From positions 143,077-207,076 of the forward strand of contig NZ_VSFC01000002.1 of NCBI RefSeq assembly GCF_008084905.1: DNA of 64,000 bases, written 5' to 3'. The stretch comes from Xanthomarina maritima. Lineage in GTDB: Bacteria > Bacteroidota > Bacteroidia > Flavobacteriales > Flavobacteriaceae. Each line of letters begins with the position of its first letter. The stretch's first letter is position 1. Made by a program: the position numbers and the translations under genes. The notes beneath the pieces are model-generated. The model did no database searches, had not been told where the DNA came from, and was given only the letters and a program-made list of their open reading frames with translations. This document shows positions 1 to 7,435 of the stretch, piece by piece.

Positions 1-1029
1 AATTTGTAAAATGGTTTGTCTAATAACCATAGAAACGCCATCTGTTACACCACTAAAGAAAAGTGCAACTACCGAAATCCAAAAAATTGATGATAACCCA
101 AAAACGATAATACAAACCCCAAAGCCAAAAATAGCACCAAGTAATTTCATTCCAGCATTTTTACTAATTGGTAGATATGCTGTAGCTAGCATGGTTAAAA
201 AAGCTCCAACTGCTGGAGCAGCTCGTAACACTCCAAAACCTTCACTTCCAACTTTTAAAATATCTTGAGCAAAAACTGGAAGTAAAGCTACTGCGCCACC
301 AAAAAGTACGGCAACCATATCTAAAGTTATGGCTCCTAAAATAGCTTTTGTTTTAAATACAAATCGGACACCTTCTTTTAAACTCTGCATGACAGGTTCG
401 CCAATTTTAGGGTTTAAAATAGGTTTCTTTTTAATTCTGAATAATACTATTAATGAAAACATTACTAATCCAAAAACAATACATAAAGACCAATGTACAC
501 CAATAATACTTATTAAAACACCAGCAGTTGCAGGACCCAAAACGGAAGCCATTTGCCAAGTCGAGCTACTCCAAGTAGCAGCATTTGGATAAATTTTCTT
601 CGGAACAATTAATGCGACTAAAGAGAAAATAGTTGGTCCAAAAAACGATCTCAAAAATCCTCCAAAAAAGACCAAGGCATAAATGCCATATAAAATGGTT
701 TTTGTAGACCAATCTGCAACAATCCTAGGCCACGTTAATAGGAAAAGCCCTAAGCTTATTAGTGAAAATAAGGAAATACACAAAGCCAATAAATTTCGTT
801 TCTCTTTTTGATCCACAATATGTCCTGCGAACAAAGCCATAGATAAGGCTGGAATAATTTCCATAAGACCAATAATCCCAAGAGACAATGGATCTTTAGT
901 TAAACTATACACTTGCCATTCTATGACGATAAATTGCATAGACCAGGCAAAAACCAAAGCAAAACGCAACACTAAAAAAATGTTGAATTCTTTAATTCGT
1001 AAGGCTGCGTAAGGATCTTTTTTTGCCAT
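1..1029 (-). CDS. MFS transporter, 3' end cut by window edge
   Basis: The minus strand is open from an ATG at 1029 to base 1 with no stop, so 343 codons of the N-terminal part are present. The translation starts MAKKDPYAALRIKEFN and runs through many hydrophobic segments. The first inter-helix loop carries GHIVDQKEKRN, matching the conserved loop 2-3 motif of the major facilitator superfamily. The overall look is that of the EntS-like/MFS_3 group of putative drug or siderophore exporters, but the substrate cannot be read from the sequence. It is a multi-pass inner-membrane protein. A short hairpin element (1036-1055) lies directly upstream of the start codon. The C-terminal helices lie outside the window, so truncation here is due to the window, not a mutation. 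Confidence 0.85.
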   Translation of the reverse strand, partial: MAKKDPYAALRIKEFNIFLVLRFALVFAWSMQFIVIEWQVYSLTKDPLSLGIIGLMEIIPALSMALFAGHIVDQKEKRNLLALCISLFSLISLGLFLLTWPRIVADWSTKTILYGIYALVFFGGFLRSFFGPTIFSLVALIVPKKIYPNAATWSSSTWQMASVLGPATAGVLISIIGVHWSLCIVFGLVMFSLIVLFRIKKKPILNPKIGEPVMQSLKEGVRFVFKTKAILGAITLDMVAVLFGGAVALLPVFAQDILKVGSEGFGVLRAAPAVGAFLTMLATAYLPISKNAGMKLLGAIFGFGVCIIVFGLSSIFWISVVALFFSGVTDGVSMVIRQTILQI

Positions 1030-1035
1030 GTACAC

Positions 1036-1055
1036 TTCCTGCGAAGGCAGGAATC
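1036..1055 (-). repeat. Dispersed hairpin element, copy 1
   Basis: The 20 bases form an imperfect palindrome (TTCCTGC / GCAGGAA arms around GAAG). A copy with 18 of 20 matching bases sits at 5153-5172. On the minus strand it reads GATTCCTGCC... and ends 6 bases before the ATG of the MFS gene, so it would form a hairpin in the 5' leader of that mRNA. Confidence 0.6.
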
Positions 1056-1102
1056 TTTTTATTTAAATATTATACAAATGTATATTAGAATAAAGTCTAA
1101 TT

Positions 1103-2191
1103 TTAGTTTTTTGTTAGTTTAAAGGCAACTCGCCTATTTAAAGCACGACCCTCTTCAGTATTATTTGTGGTTATAGGGAATCTATTTCCAAAACCTTGAG
1201 CTGTTATTCGTTCAGGTTTTAAGCCTTTTGAAATTAAATATAAAGCAACTGTTTTTGCTCGAAGCAGCGATAATTCATCATTTCTTTCTTGAGTACCAAC
1301 TTGATCTGTGTGTCCAAAAATTTCAATTTTTAAATTTTTATGACATTCAAGATAATTATACAATTGATTCAGTTCTTTTTTGGATGATTCTAATAAATCA
1401 GATTTATCGAAATCAAACAACACGTTTTTAAGTGTATAAACCTTATTTCTCTCTATTTGTTGATTTTCTTCAATACCAATTATTGAAACAGGCTTTGGAT
1501 TTTCAATTTCAAAAGAGGTTACACTTATGTCATCAATATAATAATAAGCTGCATCCGGATTTTTTGATTCTTGTATTTTTATGGATGTTACTTTTTTGTT
1601 TTTATCGAAATTACCAATGATAAAAAACTGCTCAAAACCATTAGCTACATATTCGAAAGTTACTTTTTCCCATTGTTCTTTTTCTATATAATATTCGATG
1701 CTATGTATTAAAATGAAATGACTTTTTTCAACTTCTATTAAAACTTCATTTATATCAATGGTTTTGTCTATTTGATTATTTAATGATTCATTTAAAAACA
1801 AAACTCCTAAATCTTTAATAGCGTGGCTTGAATTTTCAGCTAAACTTAGATAAAATGATACGGTATATTTTTTGTCTTTTATTAATGTTTCAGTAAATTC
1901 TCCTTGAATATATTCACGATAATCTTCAGGAGCCATAACATATATTCCTGCATAAGCTTCTCCAGTCATTGGTTTTTGGTTTCCAAAGAAATTTACAAAA
2001 CCAACAGCCTCACTGCAAGAATGAAAATAATCTGTGGAACCAAAATTTGGAATTGACCAGCCTAAGACATTATTATCGAAATTCCCTAAAAGTTCTGAAC
2101 AATATTTAGAATCTTCAAAACTTGGATTTAGAACTAGGTTTTGAGAATGACATATAATAAAATTGAAAAACAGGATGTAAATTGTTCTCAT
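1103..2191 (-). CDS. OmpA-family outer-membrane/peptidoglycan-binding protein
   Basis: A 362-residue exported protein. The first ~17 residues (MRTIYILFFNFIICHSQ) look like a signal peptide, and the ATG at 2191 is preferred over an in-frame TTG 12 bases upstream. Residues ~20-225 form a domain with a LNPSFE-type start, resembling the carbohydrate-binding-like beta-sandwich modules found in secreted Bacteroidota proteins. The C-terminal ~110 residues are an OmpA domain: FDFDKSDLLESS, then IEIFGHTDQVGTQERNDELS, then LLRAKTVALYL, ITAQGFG and NRRV. These bind peptidoglycan diaminopimelate in the family. It follows recJ with an 23-base gap on the same strand. Its ligand, if any, for the N-terminal domain is unknown. 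Confidence 0.85.
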   Translation of the reverse strand: MRTIYILFFNFIICHSQNLVLNPSFEDSKYCSELLGNFDNNVLGWSIPNFGSTDYFHSCSEAVGFVNFFGNQKPMTGEAYAGIYVMAPEDYREYIQGEFTETLIKDKKYTVSFYLSLAENSSHAIKDLGVLFLNESLNNQIDKTIDINEVLIEVEKSHFILIHSIEYYIEKEQWEKVTFEYVANGFEQFFIIGNFDKNKKVTSIKIQESKNPDAAYYYIDDISVTSFEIENPKPVSIIGIEENQQIERNKVYTLKNVLFDFDKSDLLESSKKELNQLYNYLECHKNLKIEIFGHTDQVGTQERNDELSLLRAKTVALYLISKGLKPERITAQGFGNRFPITTNNTEEGRALNRRVAFKLTKN

Positions 2192-2214
2192 AATTTCTAA
2201 CAATTCAAGACATA

Positions 2215-3906
2215 TTAACCTCTAATATCTCTCAATTTTAATTGAAGCGATGTGTTGCCTTGCCAATGGTTTTCATCAATTGAATAGACAGCTTTAAAAG
2301 GTTTTTTGTTTTCAATTAGACTTAGTTTGTCTCCAAGATTAAAACCAATGCAGACTATTTTTTCTCTTCCAGTTTGAGTAACTGTCATACGTAAATGCTT
2401 GTCGTCTTCTCCTACACATTTGCCATAACCTGTGTCTTTTAAATTTTCTGACATGAAAATAGGCGTCATATTTCCTGGTCCAAAAGGCGCAAATTGACTA
2501 ATAATGCGCCATAATTTATCATTTACATCAACTAAATCTATTTGCATATCCACTTTAATCTCAGGAACAAGCAGATGTTTGTCAATGGTTCGCGAGACTT
2601 CATCTTCAAAAGCTTGTTTAAAGGCTTCATAGTTTTCTTCTTTCAACGTTAGACCTGCTGCATATTTATGACCTCCAAATTGTTCGATATGTTCTGCACA
2701 AGCCTCCAAAGCATTATACACATCAAAACCAGAAACTGAACGTGCTGAAGCGGCTAATTTATCTCCACTTCTTGTAAACACTAAAGTTGGTCTATAATAA
2801 GTTTCTATAAGTCGAGAAGCCACAATACCAATAACACCTTTGTGCCAAGTTTCATGATACACAACGGTTGTAAAACCTTTTTGTTCTTTATTGTTGTCTA
2901 TTTGTTGAAGTGCTTCGTTAGTAATACGTTGGTCTGCTTCTCGTCTGTCTGTGTTAAAAGCTTCTATTTCTTCAGCATAAGTTTCAGCCAAATCAAAATT
3001 GGTTTCACTTAATAAAGTCACAGCATAATTACCGTGTTTCATACGACCTGCTGCATTGATTCTAGGAGCCACAATAAAAACAACATCTGTAATAGTAAGT
3101 TCTTCTTTTTTTACTTGATTAATTATCGCTTTAATTCCAGGTCGTGGATTATTATTTATTACTTGTAATCCAAAATAAGACAATACTCTGTTTTCTCCAA
3201 CAATTGGCACAATATCTGCACCAATGGCTGTTGCAACCAAATCTAGATATTGAACTAAGTCTTCAACAGATTTATCTTTTTTTGAAGCCAATGCCTGAAT
3301 AAGTTTAAATCCAACACCACAACCACAAAGTTCTTTGAACGGATAGTTACAATCGTCTCTTTTCGGGTCTAAAACTGCAACAGCATCTGGAAGGTCTTTT
3401 CCTGGTCTGTGATGATCGCAAATAATAAAATCGATGCCTTTTTCTTTCGCATAGGCTACTTTATCTATTGCTTTCACACCACAATCTAAAGCGATAATCA
3501 AGGAAAAATCATTATCATGTGCAAAGTCAATACCGTTTATGGACACACCATAGCCTTCGTCGTATCTATCTGGAATGTAAGTAGCAACATGAGTTGTTCT
3601 TGTTTTTAAATAGGTAGACATTAACGCAACCGAAGATGTTCCATCTACATCGTAATCGCCAAAAACTAAGATGTTTTCATTATTAGACAAGGCCATTTCG
3701 ATGCGTAAAACTGCCTTGTCCATATCTTTCATTAAAAACGGATCATGCAAATCGTCTAAACTTGGTCTGAAAAATGTTTTAGCATCTTCATAAGTTTCAA
3801 TACCACGTTGCAAAAGTAAAGTAGCCACAATGGCATCAACTTGAAGTGATTTTTGTAGGGAAGCTAATTTTTCAGCCTCAGATTTTGGTTTAAGAGTCCA
3901 ACGCAT
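2215..3906 (-). CDS. recJ: Single-stranded-DNA-specific exonuclease RecJ
   Basis: A 563-residue protein of the usual RecJ length. The DHH phosphoesterase core is clear: DYDVDG at residues 84-89 (motif I), LDCG at ~140, DHH at 163-165 and a later GGHKYAAGLTL motif of the DHHA1 domain at ~415, followed by the C-terminal OB-fold region. RecJ is a cytoplasmic 5'-3' single-strand exonuclease that works in RecF-pathway recombination, mismatch repair and base-excision repair, using Mn2+ or Mg2+ held by the DHH residues. All the visible catalytic motifs are intact. The ATG at 3906 gives MRWTLKPK, the start typical of Bacteroidota RecJ. Confidence 0.96.
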   Translation of the reverse strand: MRWTLKPKSEAEKLASLQKSLQVDAIVATLLLQRGIETYEDAKTFFRPSLDDLHDPFLMKDMDKAVLRIEMALSNNENILVFGDYDVDGTSSVALMSTYLKTRTTHVATYIPDRYDEGYGVSINGIDFAHDNDFSLIIALDCGVKAIDKVAYAKEKGIDFIICDHHRPGKDLPDAVAVLDPKRDDCNYPFKELCGCGVGFKLIQALASKKDKSVEDLVQYLDLVATAIGADIVPIVGENRVLSYFGLQVINNNPRPGIKAIINQVKKEELTITDVVFIVAPRINAAGRMKHGNYAVTLLSETNFDLAETYAEEIEAFNTDRREADQRITNEALQQIDNNKEQKGFTTVVYHETWHKGVIGIVASRLIETYYRPTLVFTRSGDKLAASARSVSGFDVYNALEACAEHIEQFGGHKYAAGLTLKEENYEAFKQAFEDEVSRTIDKHLLVPEIKVDMQIDLVDVNDKLWRIISQFAPFGPGNMTPIFMSENLKDTGYGKCVGEDDKHLRMTVTQTGREKIVCIGFNLGDKLSLIENKKPFKAVYSIDENHWQGNTSLQLKLRDIRG

Positions 3907-3935
3907 TTTTTATAAATTGTAAAAGAATTAAAGTG

Positions 3936-3990
3936 TTATGCTGAGCTTGTCGAAGCATAAAATAACGATTCTTCAATGCTTTCTGAATGA
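3936..3990. repeat. Dispersed palindromic intergenic element (GAGCTTGTCGAAG type)
   Basis: The recJ-osmC spacer holds perfect 7-base arms TTATGCT (3936-3942) and AGCATAA (3954-3960) around GAGCTTGTCGA. The 14-mer TGAGCTTGTCGAAG recurs at 57973-57986, more than 50 kb away and also in intergenic DNA. The trailing TTTCTGAATGACA resembles the element near 5811. I recognise this as the kind of short dispersed repeat common in flavobacterial genomes. Confidence 0.6.
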
Positions 3991-3996
3991 CAAAAT

Positions 3997-4419
3997 CTAC
4001 TTATTATGATAATGAATTGAGGTTTTTACTGTTGAAAACTTGCGAAACATTTCCATAACACCACAGTATTTTTCAATAGATAAATCCACTGCTTTTTGTA
4101 TTTTACTCTCTTCTAAATTTTCGCCATAAAAATGATATTCTACTGAAACTGCATAGTAATATTTTGGATGGTCTTCTGTCAATTTCCCATAAGTATCCAT
4201 TCTAAAATCTGAAATATTTACTTTCATTTTATCTAAAATAGAAACCACATCCAGACCAGAACATCCTGCTAATGCTGAAAGCATCATAGCTTTTGGGCTT
4301 AAACCAGAATTATGTCCACCATGCTCTGGTTTAGTATCCATTAATACGGTTTTACCATTTGGGTTATCGGATTCAAATTGTAAGTTTCCTTTCCAGTGAG
4401 TTGTTACTTTATTTGTCAT
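3997..4419 (-). CDS. OsmC-family peroxiredoxin-like protein
   Basis: A 140-residue protein with the two hallmark cysteines of the OsmC/Ohr superfamily: C53 in ALAGCSGLDVV and C119 in EKYCGVM. In characterised members these are the peroxidatic and resolving thiols that reduce organic hydroperoxides, in a cytoplasmic homodimer. The N-terminus WKGNLQFESDNPNGKTV and the H33/GGHNSGLSP segment fit the OsmC fold. It is closer to the general OsmC/YhfA group than to Ohr proper, so the physiological substrate is uncertain. It is divergently arranged with an AhpD-like gene (4542), which suggests a small thiol/peroxide-defence locus; that link is inference from position. Confidence 0.88.
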   Translation of the reverse strand: MTNKVTTHWKGNLQFESDNPNGKTVLMDTKPEHGGHNSGLSPKAMMLSALAGCSGLDVVSILDKMKVNISDFRMDTYGKLTEDHPKYYYAVSVEYHFYGENLEESKIQKAVDLSIEKYCGVMEMFRKFSTVKTSIHYHNK

Positions 4420-4541
4420 TTTAATAGTTTTAAGTTAGGAGTGCCTAAATTACTTAAAGTAGTTGTTTAAGACTTTAATTACTTATAACTTTAGCAAACT
4501 TTAAGAACTCTTTTATCAAAAATACCAATAAAAATTAGACT

Positions 4542-5144
4542 ATGCCATTAGTAACGCCATTATCAGCAGAACATGATTTAGAAACCAAAGAATTAGCAGA
4601 ATTCTTTAATGAAACTCTAGGATTTTGTCCGAATTCGGTTTTAACCATGCAACGAAGACCAGCCATTTCTAAAGCCTTTATTAACCTCAACAAGGCTGTT
4701 ATGGCAAATGAAGGCAGAGTCACTTCTGCTTTAAAACGTATGATTGCCTGGGTTTCTAGTAACGCAACAGGTTGTAGATATTGCCAAGCACATGCCATTC
4801 GTGCTGCCGAAAGTTATGGTGCAGAACAAGAACAACTAGATAATATTTGGGAATACAGAACACATCCAGCTTTTAATGTAGCCGAACGTGCTGCTTTAGA
4901 TTTTAGTTTGGCTGCCAGTCAGGTCCCAAACGACGTGAATGCTGATATTAAAAAACGTTTATACGAGCATTGGGATGAAGGCGAAATTGTAGAAATGCTA
5001 GGCGTTATTTCACTTTTTGGCTATTTAAACAGATGGAACGATTCTATGGGAACAAGTATTGAAGAAGGTGCTGTAGAAAGTGGTTATAAATACTTAGGAA
5101 AGCATGGTTACAATGTTGGAAAACACGATGGCTCACAATATTAG
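4542..5144 (+). CDS. Carboxymuconolactone decarboxylase/AhpD-like peroxidase-related protein
   Basis: A 200-residue, all-helical protein with the redox motif C78-R-Y-C81-Q-A-H84 in SSNATGCRYCQAHA, the CxxCxxH arrangement of AhpD-type alkylhydroperoxidases. In AhpD these residues give disulfide reductase and weak peroxidase activity. The segment PAFNVAERAALDFSLAAS and the later EGEIVEMLGVISLFGYLNRWND are typical of the peroxidase-related CMD subfamily (similar to the YciW/AhpD-like group). Divergently placed next to an OsmC-type gene, 122 bases apart, with a shared promoter region. The exact substrate is unknown. Confidence 0.85.
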   Translation: MPLVTPLSAEHDLETKELAEFFNETLGFCPNSVLTMQRRPAISKAFINLNKAVMANEGRVTSALKRMIAWVSSNATGCRYCQAHAIRAAESYGAEQEQLDNIWEYRTHPAFNVAERAALDFSLAASQVPNDVNADIKKRLYEHWDEGEIVEMLGVISLFGYLNRWNDSMGTSIEEGAVESGYKYLGKHGYNVGKHDGSQY

Positions 5145-5152
5145 ATTCTTAA

Positions 5153-5179
5153 TTCCTGTGTAGGCAGGAATCTAGATTC
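5153..5179. repeat. Dispersed hairpin element, copy 2, plus adjoining palindrome
   Basis: Bases 5153-5172 match the element at 1036-1055 in 18 of 20 positions (arms TTCCTG / CAGGAA). It is directly followed by, and overlaps, the perfect 12-base palindrome GAATCTAGATTC (5168-5179). It lies between the 3' ends of two convergent genes, where it could act as a weak terminator or mRNA-end hairpin, though there is no T tract. Confidence 0.55.
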
Positions 5180-5223
5180 ATTAAAAATATTAAATAAAAC
5201 CTTATTTGAGATAGTGAGACTTT

Positions 5224-5793
5224 TTAAATCAATGTCTTTACTCTTTCCTGCAACTCAGGAATAACCTCCTCCTTGAACCAAGGATTCTTAATCATCCAAA
5301 ACCGGTTTCGAGGACTTGGATGTGGCAAAGGCAAATAGCTTGGTAAATAGGTTTTGTATTCGGCAACCGTTTCAGTTAATGTTCGTTTTGCTTTTTCTTT
5401 TAAATAGTATTTTTGAGAGTACATGCCAATAAGAATAACCAATTCCAAGTTAGGCATTTGGTCTAATAATTTTTGATGCCATTGTGGTGCACATTCTGGC
5501 CTTGGAGGTAAATCGCCACTCTTGCCCTTTCCTGGATAACAAAATCCCATAGGAACTAGTGCTATTTTAGACTCATCGTAAAATACTTCTTCGGTTATAT
5601 TAAGCCATTTTCTTAATTGTTTACCACTTGGATCATCCCAAGGAATCCCAGTTTTATGAACACTTGCTCCTGGAGCTTGGCCTATAATAATGATTTTAGA
5701 ATATGAATTTGCAGAGACAATAGGTCTTGGATCTAAAGGCAAATGCGCTTTACAAATGGTGCATTGACTGATGTCTTTTAGTAATTCCTTCAT
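5224..5793 (-). CDS. Uracil-DNA glycosylase superfamily protein, probable 4Fe-4S type
   Basis: A 189-residue protein. Motif 1 is GQAPGASVHKTGIPWDDPSG (residues ~38-57) and the C-terminal motif is LPHPSPRN, the two DNA/uracil-binding elements of the superfamily. Four cysteines, C11, C14, C85 and C101, have the C-x2-C ... C-x15-C layout of the Fe-S ligands of family 4 glycosylases. Members excise uracil from DNA in base-excision repair. The motif 2 HPSPRN differs from the HPAA of classical family 4, so the exact specificity is uncertain. The ATG at 5793 (MKELLKDIS) is preferred to one at 5814, which falls inside a dispersed repeat. Confidence 0.82.
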   Translation of the reverse strand: MKELLKDISQCTICKAHLPLDPRPIVSANSYSKIIIIGQAPGASVHKTGIPWDDPSGKQLRKWLNITEEVFYDESKIALVPMGFCYPGKGKSGDLPPRPECAPQWHQKLLDQMPNLELVILIGMYSQKYYLKEKAKRTLTETVAEYKTYLPSYLPLPHPSPRNRFWMIKNPWFKEEVIPELQERVKTLI

Positions 5794-5803
5794 TTTGATA
5801 AAA

Positions 5804-5840
5804 CTGAGCGTCATTCTGAATTTATTTCAGGATCTCTTTA
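5804..5840. repeat. Dispersed intergenic element (GTCATTCTGAATTTATTTCAG type)
   Basis: The spacer between rsmI and the glycosylase gene contains GAGCGTCATTCTGAATTT then ATTTCAGGATCTC, a short imperfect palindrome (CTGAAT..ATTTCAG). I recognise this wording as a repeat common between genes in Flavobacteriaceae. A related TTTCTGAATGACA is found at 3979-3992. Confidence 0.45.
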
Positions 5841-5875
5841 TGTGAAACATAAACAAATTCAGTTTGACGAGTACA

Positions 5876-6547
5876 TCACTTCTTCCCTCCAACCACAACA
5901 ACAATTTCTCCTTTAGGTGGTTTGTTTGTATAGTGTTCCAGGACTTCCTTAGCTGTTCCTCGAATAGTTTCTTCGTAGAGCTTGGTTAGTTCGCGAGAGA
6001 CAGAAACAGGTCTTTCTTCCCCAAAATACTCACAAAAATGTGTAAGGGTTTTAATGAGTTTGTGTGGGCTTTCGTAAAAAATAATGGTTCTGGTTTCTTC
6101 AGCTAAAAGCAAGAGTCTTGTTTGTCTGCCTTTTTTAACTGGTAAAAACCCTTCGAATACAAATTTATCGTTTGGCAATCCACTATTTACTAATGCTGGA
6201 ACAAAAGCTGTGGCTCCAGGAAGGCAATCTACTTCAATGTTATTTTCAATACAAGCTCTAGTAAGTAAAAACCCAGGATCTGAAATGGCTGGCGTTCCAG
6301 CATCACTAATTAATGCCATAGTGACACCACTTTTAATTTTATTAATCAACCCTTCAACTGTTTTATGCTCGTTATGCATATGATGCGATTGCGATGGTGT
6401 AGAAATTTCAAAATGTTTTAATAATTTTCCTGAAGTACGTGTGTCTTCTGCCAAGATTAAATCGACTTCTTTTAAAACTTCAATAGCTCTAAAAGTCATG
6501 TCTTTTAAATTTCCTATTGGTGTTGGAACGATAAAAAGTTTACTCAT
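5876..6547 (-). CDS. rsmI: 16S rRNA 2'-O-ribose C1402 methyltransferase RsmI
   Basis: A 223-residue tetrapyrrole-methylase-fold enzyme. The N-terminus MSKLFIVPTPIGNLKDMTFR, LILAEDTRTSGKLLKHF, LISDAGTPAISDPGFLL and LPGATAFVPALVNSGLP are the signature blocks of RsmI. The enzyme uses S-adenosylmethionine to methylate the ribose of C1402 in 16S rRNA, acting in the ribosomal decoding centre. The ATG at 6547 is chosen over an upstream in-frame TTG at 6574 because the family start MSKL(F/Y)(I/L)VPTPIGNL is exact there. A hairpin element (6565-6590) is in the leader. Full length and intact. Confidence 0.96.
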   Translation of the reverse strand: MSKLFIVPTPIGNLKDMTFRAIEVLKEVDLILAEDTRTSGKLLKHFEISTPSQSHHMHNEHKTVEGLINKIKSGVTMALISDAGTPAISDPGFLLTRACIENNIEVDCLPGATAFVPALVNSGLPNDKFVFEGFLPVKKGRQTRLLLLAEETRTIIFYESPHKLIKTLTHFCEYFGEERPVSVSRELTKLYEETIRGTAKEVLEHYTNKPPKGEIVVVVGGKK

Positions 6548-6564
6548 AATATTTTCAGTGAACC

Positions 6565-6590
6565 TTTCTGCCAAATGGCAGAAATGAGAA
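6565..6590 (-). repeat. Hairpin element upstream of rsmI, related to copies 1 and 2
   Basis: Arms TTTCTGCC (6565-6572) and GGCAGAAA (6577-6584) flank AAAT, followed by TGAGAATC. On the minus strand it reads GATTCTCA then the hairpin, and then the rsmI start follows 18 bases later. The flanking GATTC and the C/T-rich arms resemble the elements at 1036 and 5153, but the sequence itself is different, so the relation is tentative. Confidence 0.4.
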
Positions 6591-6591
6591 T

Positions 6592-7332
6592 CTAGTTAAA
6601 TTTACTTTCAAGAATTTCCATAAAACGAGTTTCAAATTCCTCTTTATCTTTCCAGTTATTATAATCTGGTTTTACCACATTTTGAATTAAATTTTCTGCT
6701 TCATTAAAAGATCTAGACGTGTTAATTTGTGAAAGTACACGATCGTAATCTGCAGCTTTTCCATCGAATAAATGTTTTATAAACGCCAACTTATCATTTA
6801 ACCCAATATGTAATCCACCACTTTTAAGTTTATCGTTTAAAGATTTTTTAACTTCATCTTTTGTTTGAACTTTATCAACTGGGTCGAATTCTGGAATCTC
6901 ATTAAATCCAGCAGTTAGTTCTTCAAAATCGTTTTTATGGTTTTGTTTATTAGGAATGGCTTTTTCAAAAATGGCATCTACATGTTGTGCTTCAAGTGGC
7001 ATTTGTGCAACCATATCTTTAATTTTTTCAATAGCAGGCTCCATAATATCATCTTCTTCAACTTCATCTAAATTAATATAGGTTTTATTTTCAAACTCTA
7101 TATTATCACTTACTTTATTATTAAAAGCAGCGTCTAGCATACCAAAGAAAGAAGAATCGCTACCTATGGTTGGTAAATCGTTATCAAAATTCTCTTTAGC
7201 GAATTTTAAAACGGTTAGTTTTTCATAAAGTGCAGCAACTTCTTTGTGCATTAAGTCTACATCATCTTTTCCTTTTAACTTCAAAATTCTATGAGCAATG
7301 CTCATTAATTCTGCCTCCAGTTTCTTCTTCAT
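6592..7332 (-). CDS. Conserved hypothetical protein, charged and cytoplasmic
   Basis: I recognise no domain in this 246-residue protein. It has no signal peptide or membrane segment. The N-terminal ~50 residues (MKKKLEAELMSIAHRILKLK...) are predicted helical, the middle is acidic (NLDEVEEDDIMEPAIEKIKD at ~86-106), and the C-terminal third has the motif GGLHIGLNDKLAFIKHLFDG then a region rich in aromatic/charged residues. It lies between rsmI and tdk, transcribed with rsmI (44-base gap). Sequence character and good coding quality indicate a genuine gene of the flavobacterial core; the LNDKLAFIKHLF block looks strongly constrained. Function unknown. Confidence 0.8.
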   Translation of the reverse strand: MKKKLEAELMSIAHRILKLKGKDDVDLMHKEVAALYEKLTVLKFAKENFDNDLPTIGSDSSFFGMLDAAFNNKVSDNIEFENKTYINLDEVEEDDIMEPAIEKIKDMVAQMPLEAQHVDAIFEKAIPNKQNHKNDFEELTAGFNEIPEFDPVDKVQTKDEVKKSLNDKLKSGGLHIGLNDKLAFIKHLFDGKAADYDRVLSQINTSRSFNEAENLIQNVVKPDYNNWKDKEEFETRFMEILESKFN

Positions 7333-7435
7333 AACTTTTAAAATTTAATCTATTTTATGCTTTTGATTTTTAATAAATTTACGCCACCTTTATACAAAAC
7401 GAAATTTTACTTTGTTTTAGTGTTAAAATTACAAA

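Noticed and set aside
11..592. Plus-strand open frames in the first 600 bases
   Set aside because: They lie antisense to the MFS transporter frame, which has continuous coding character and known motifs.
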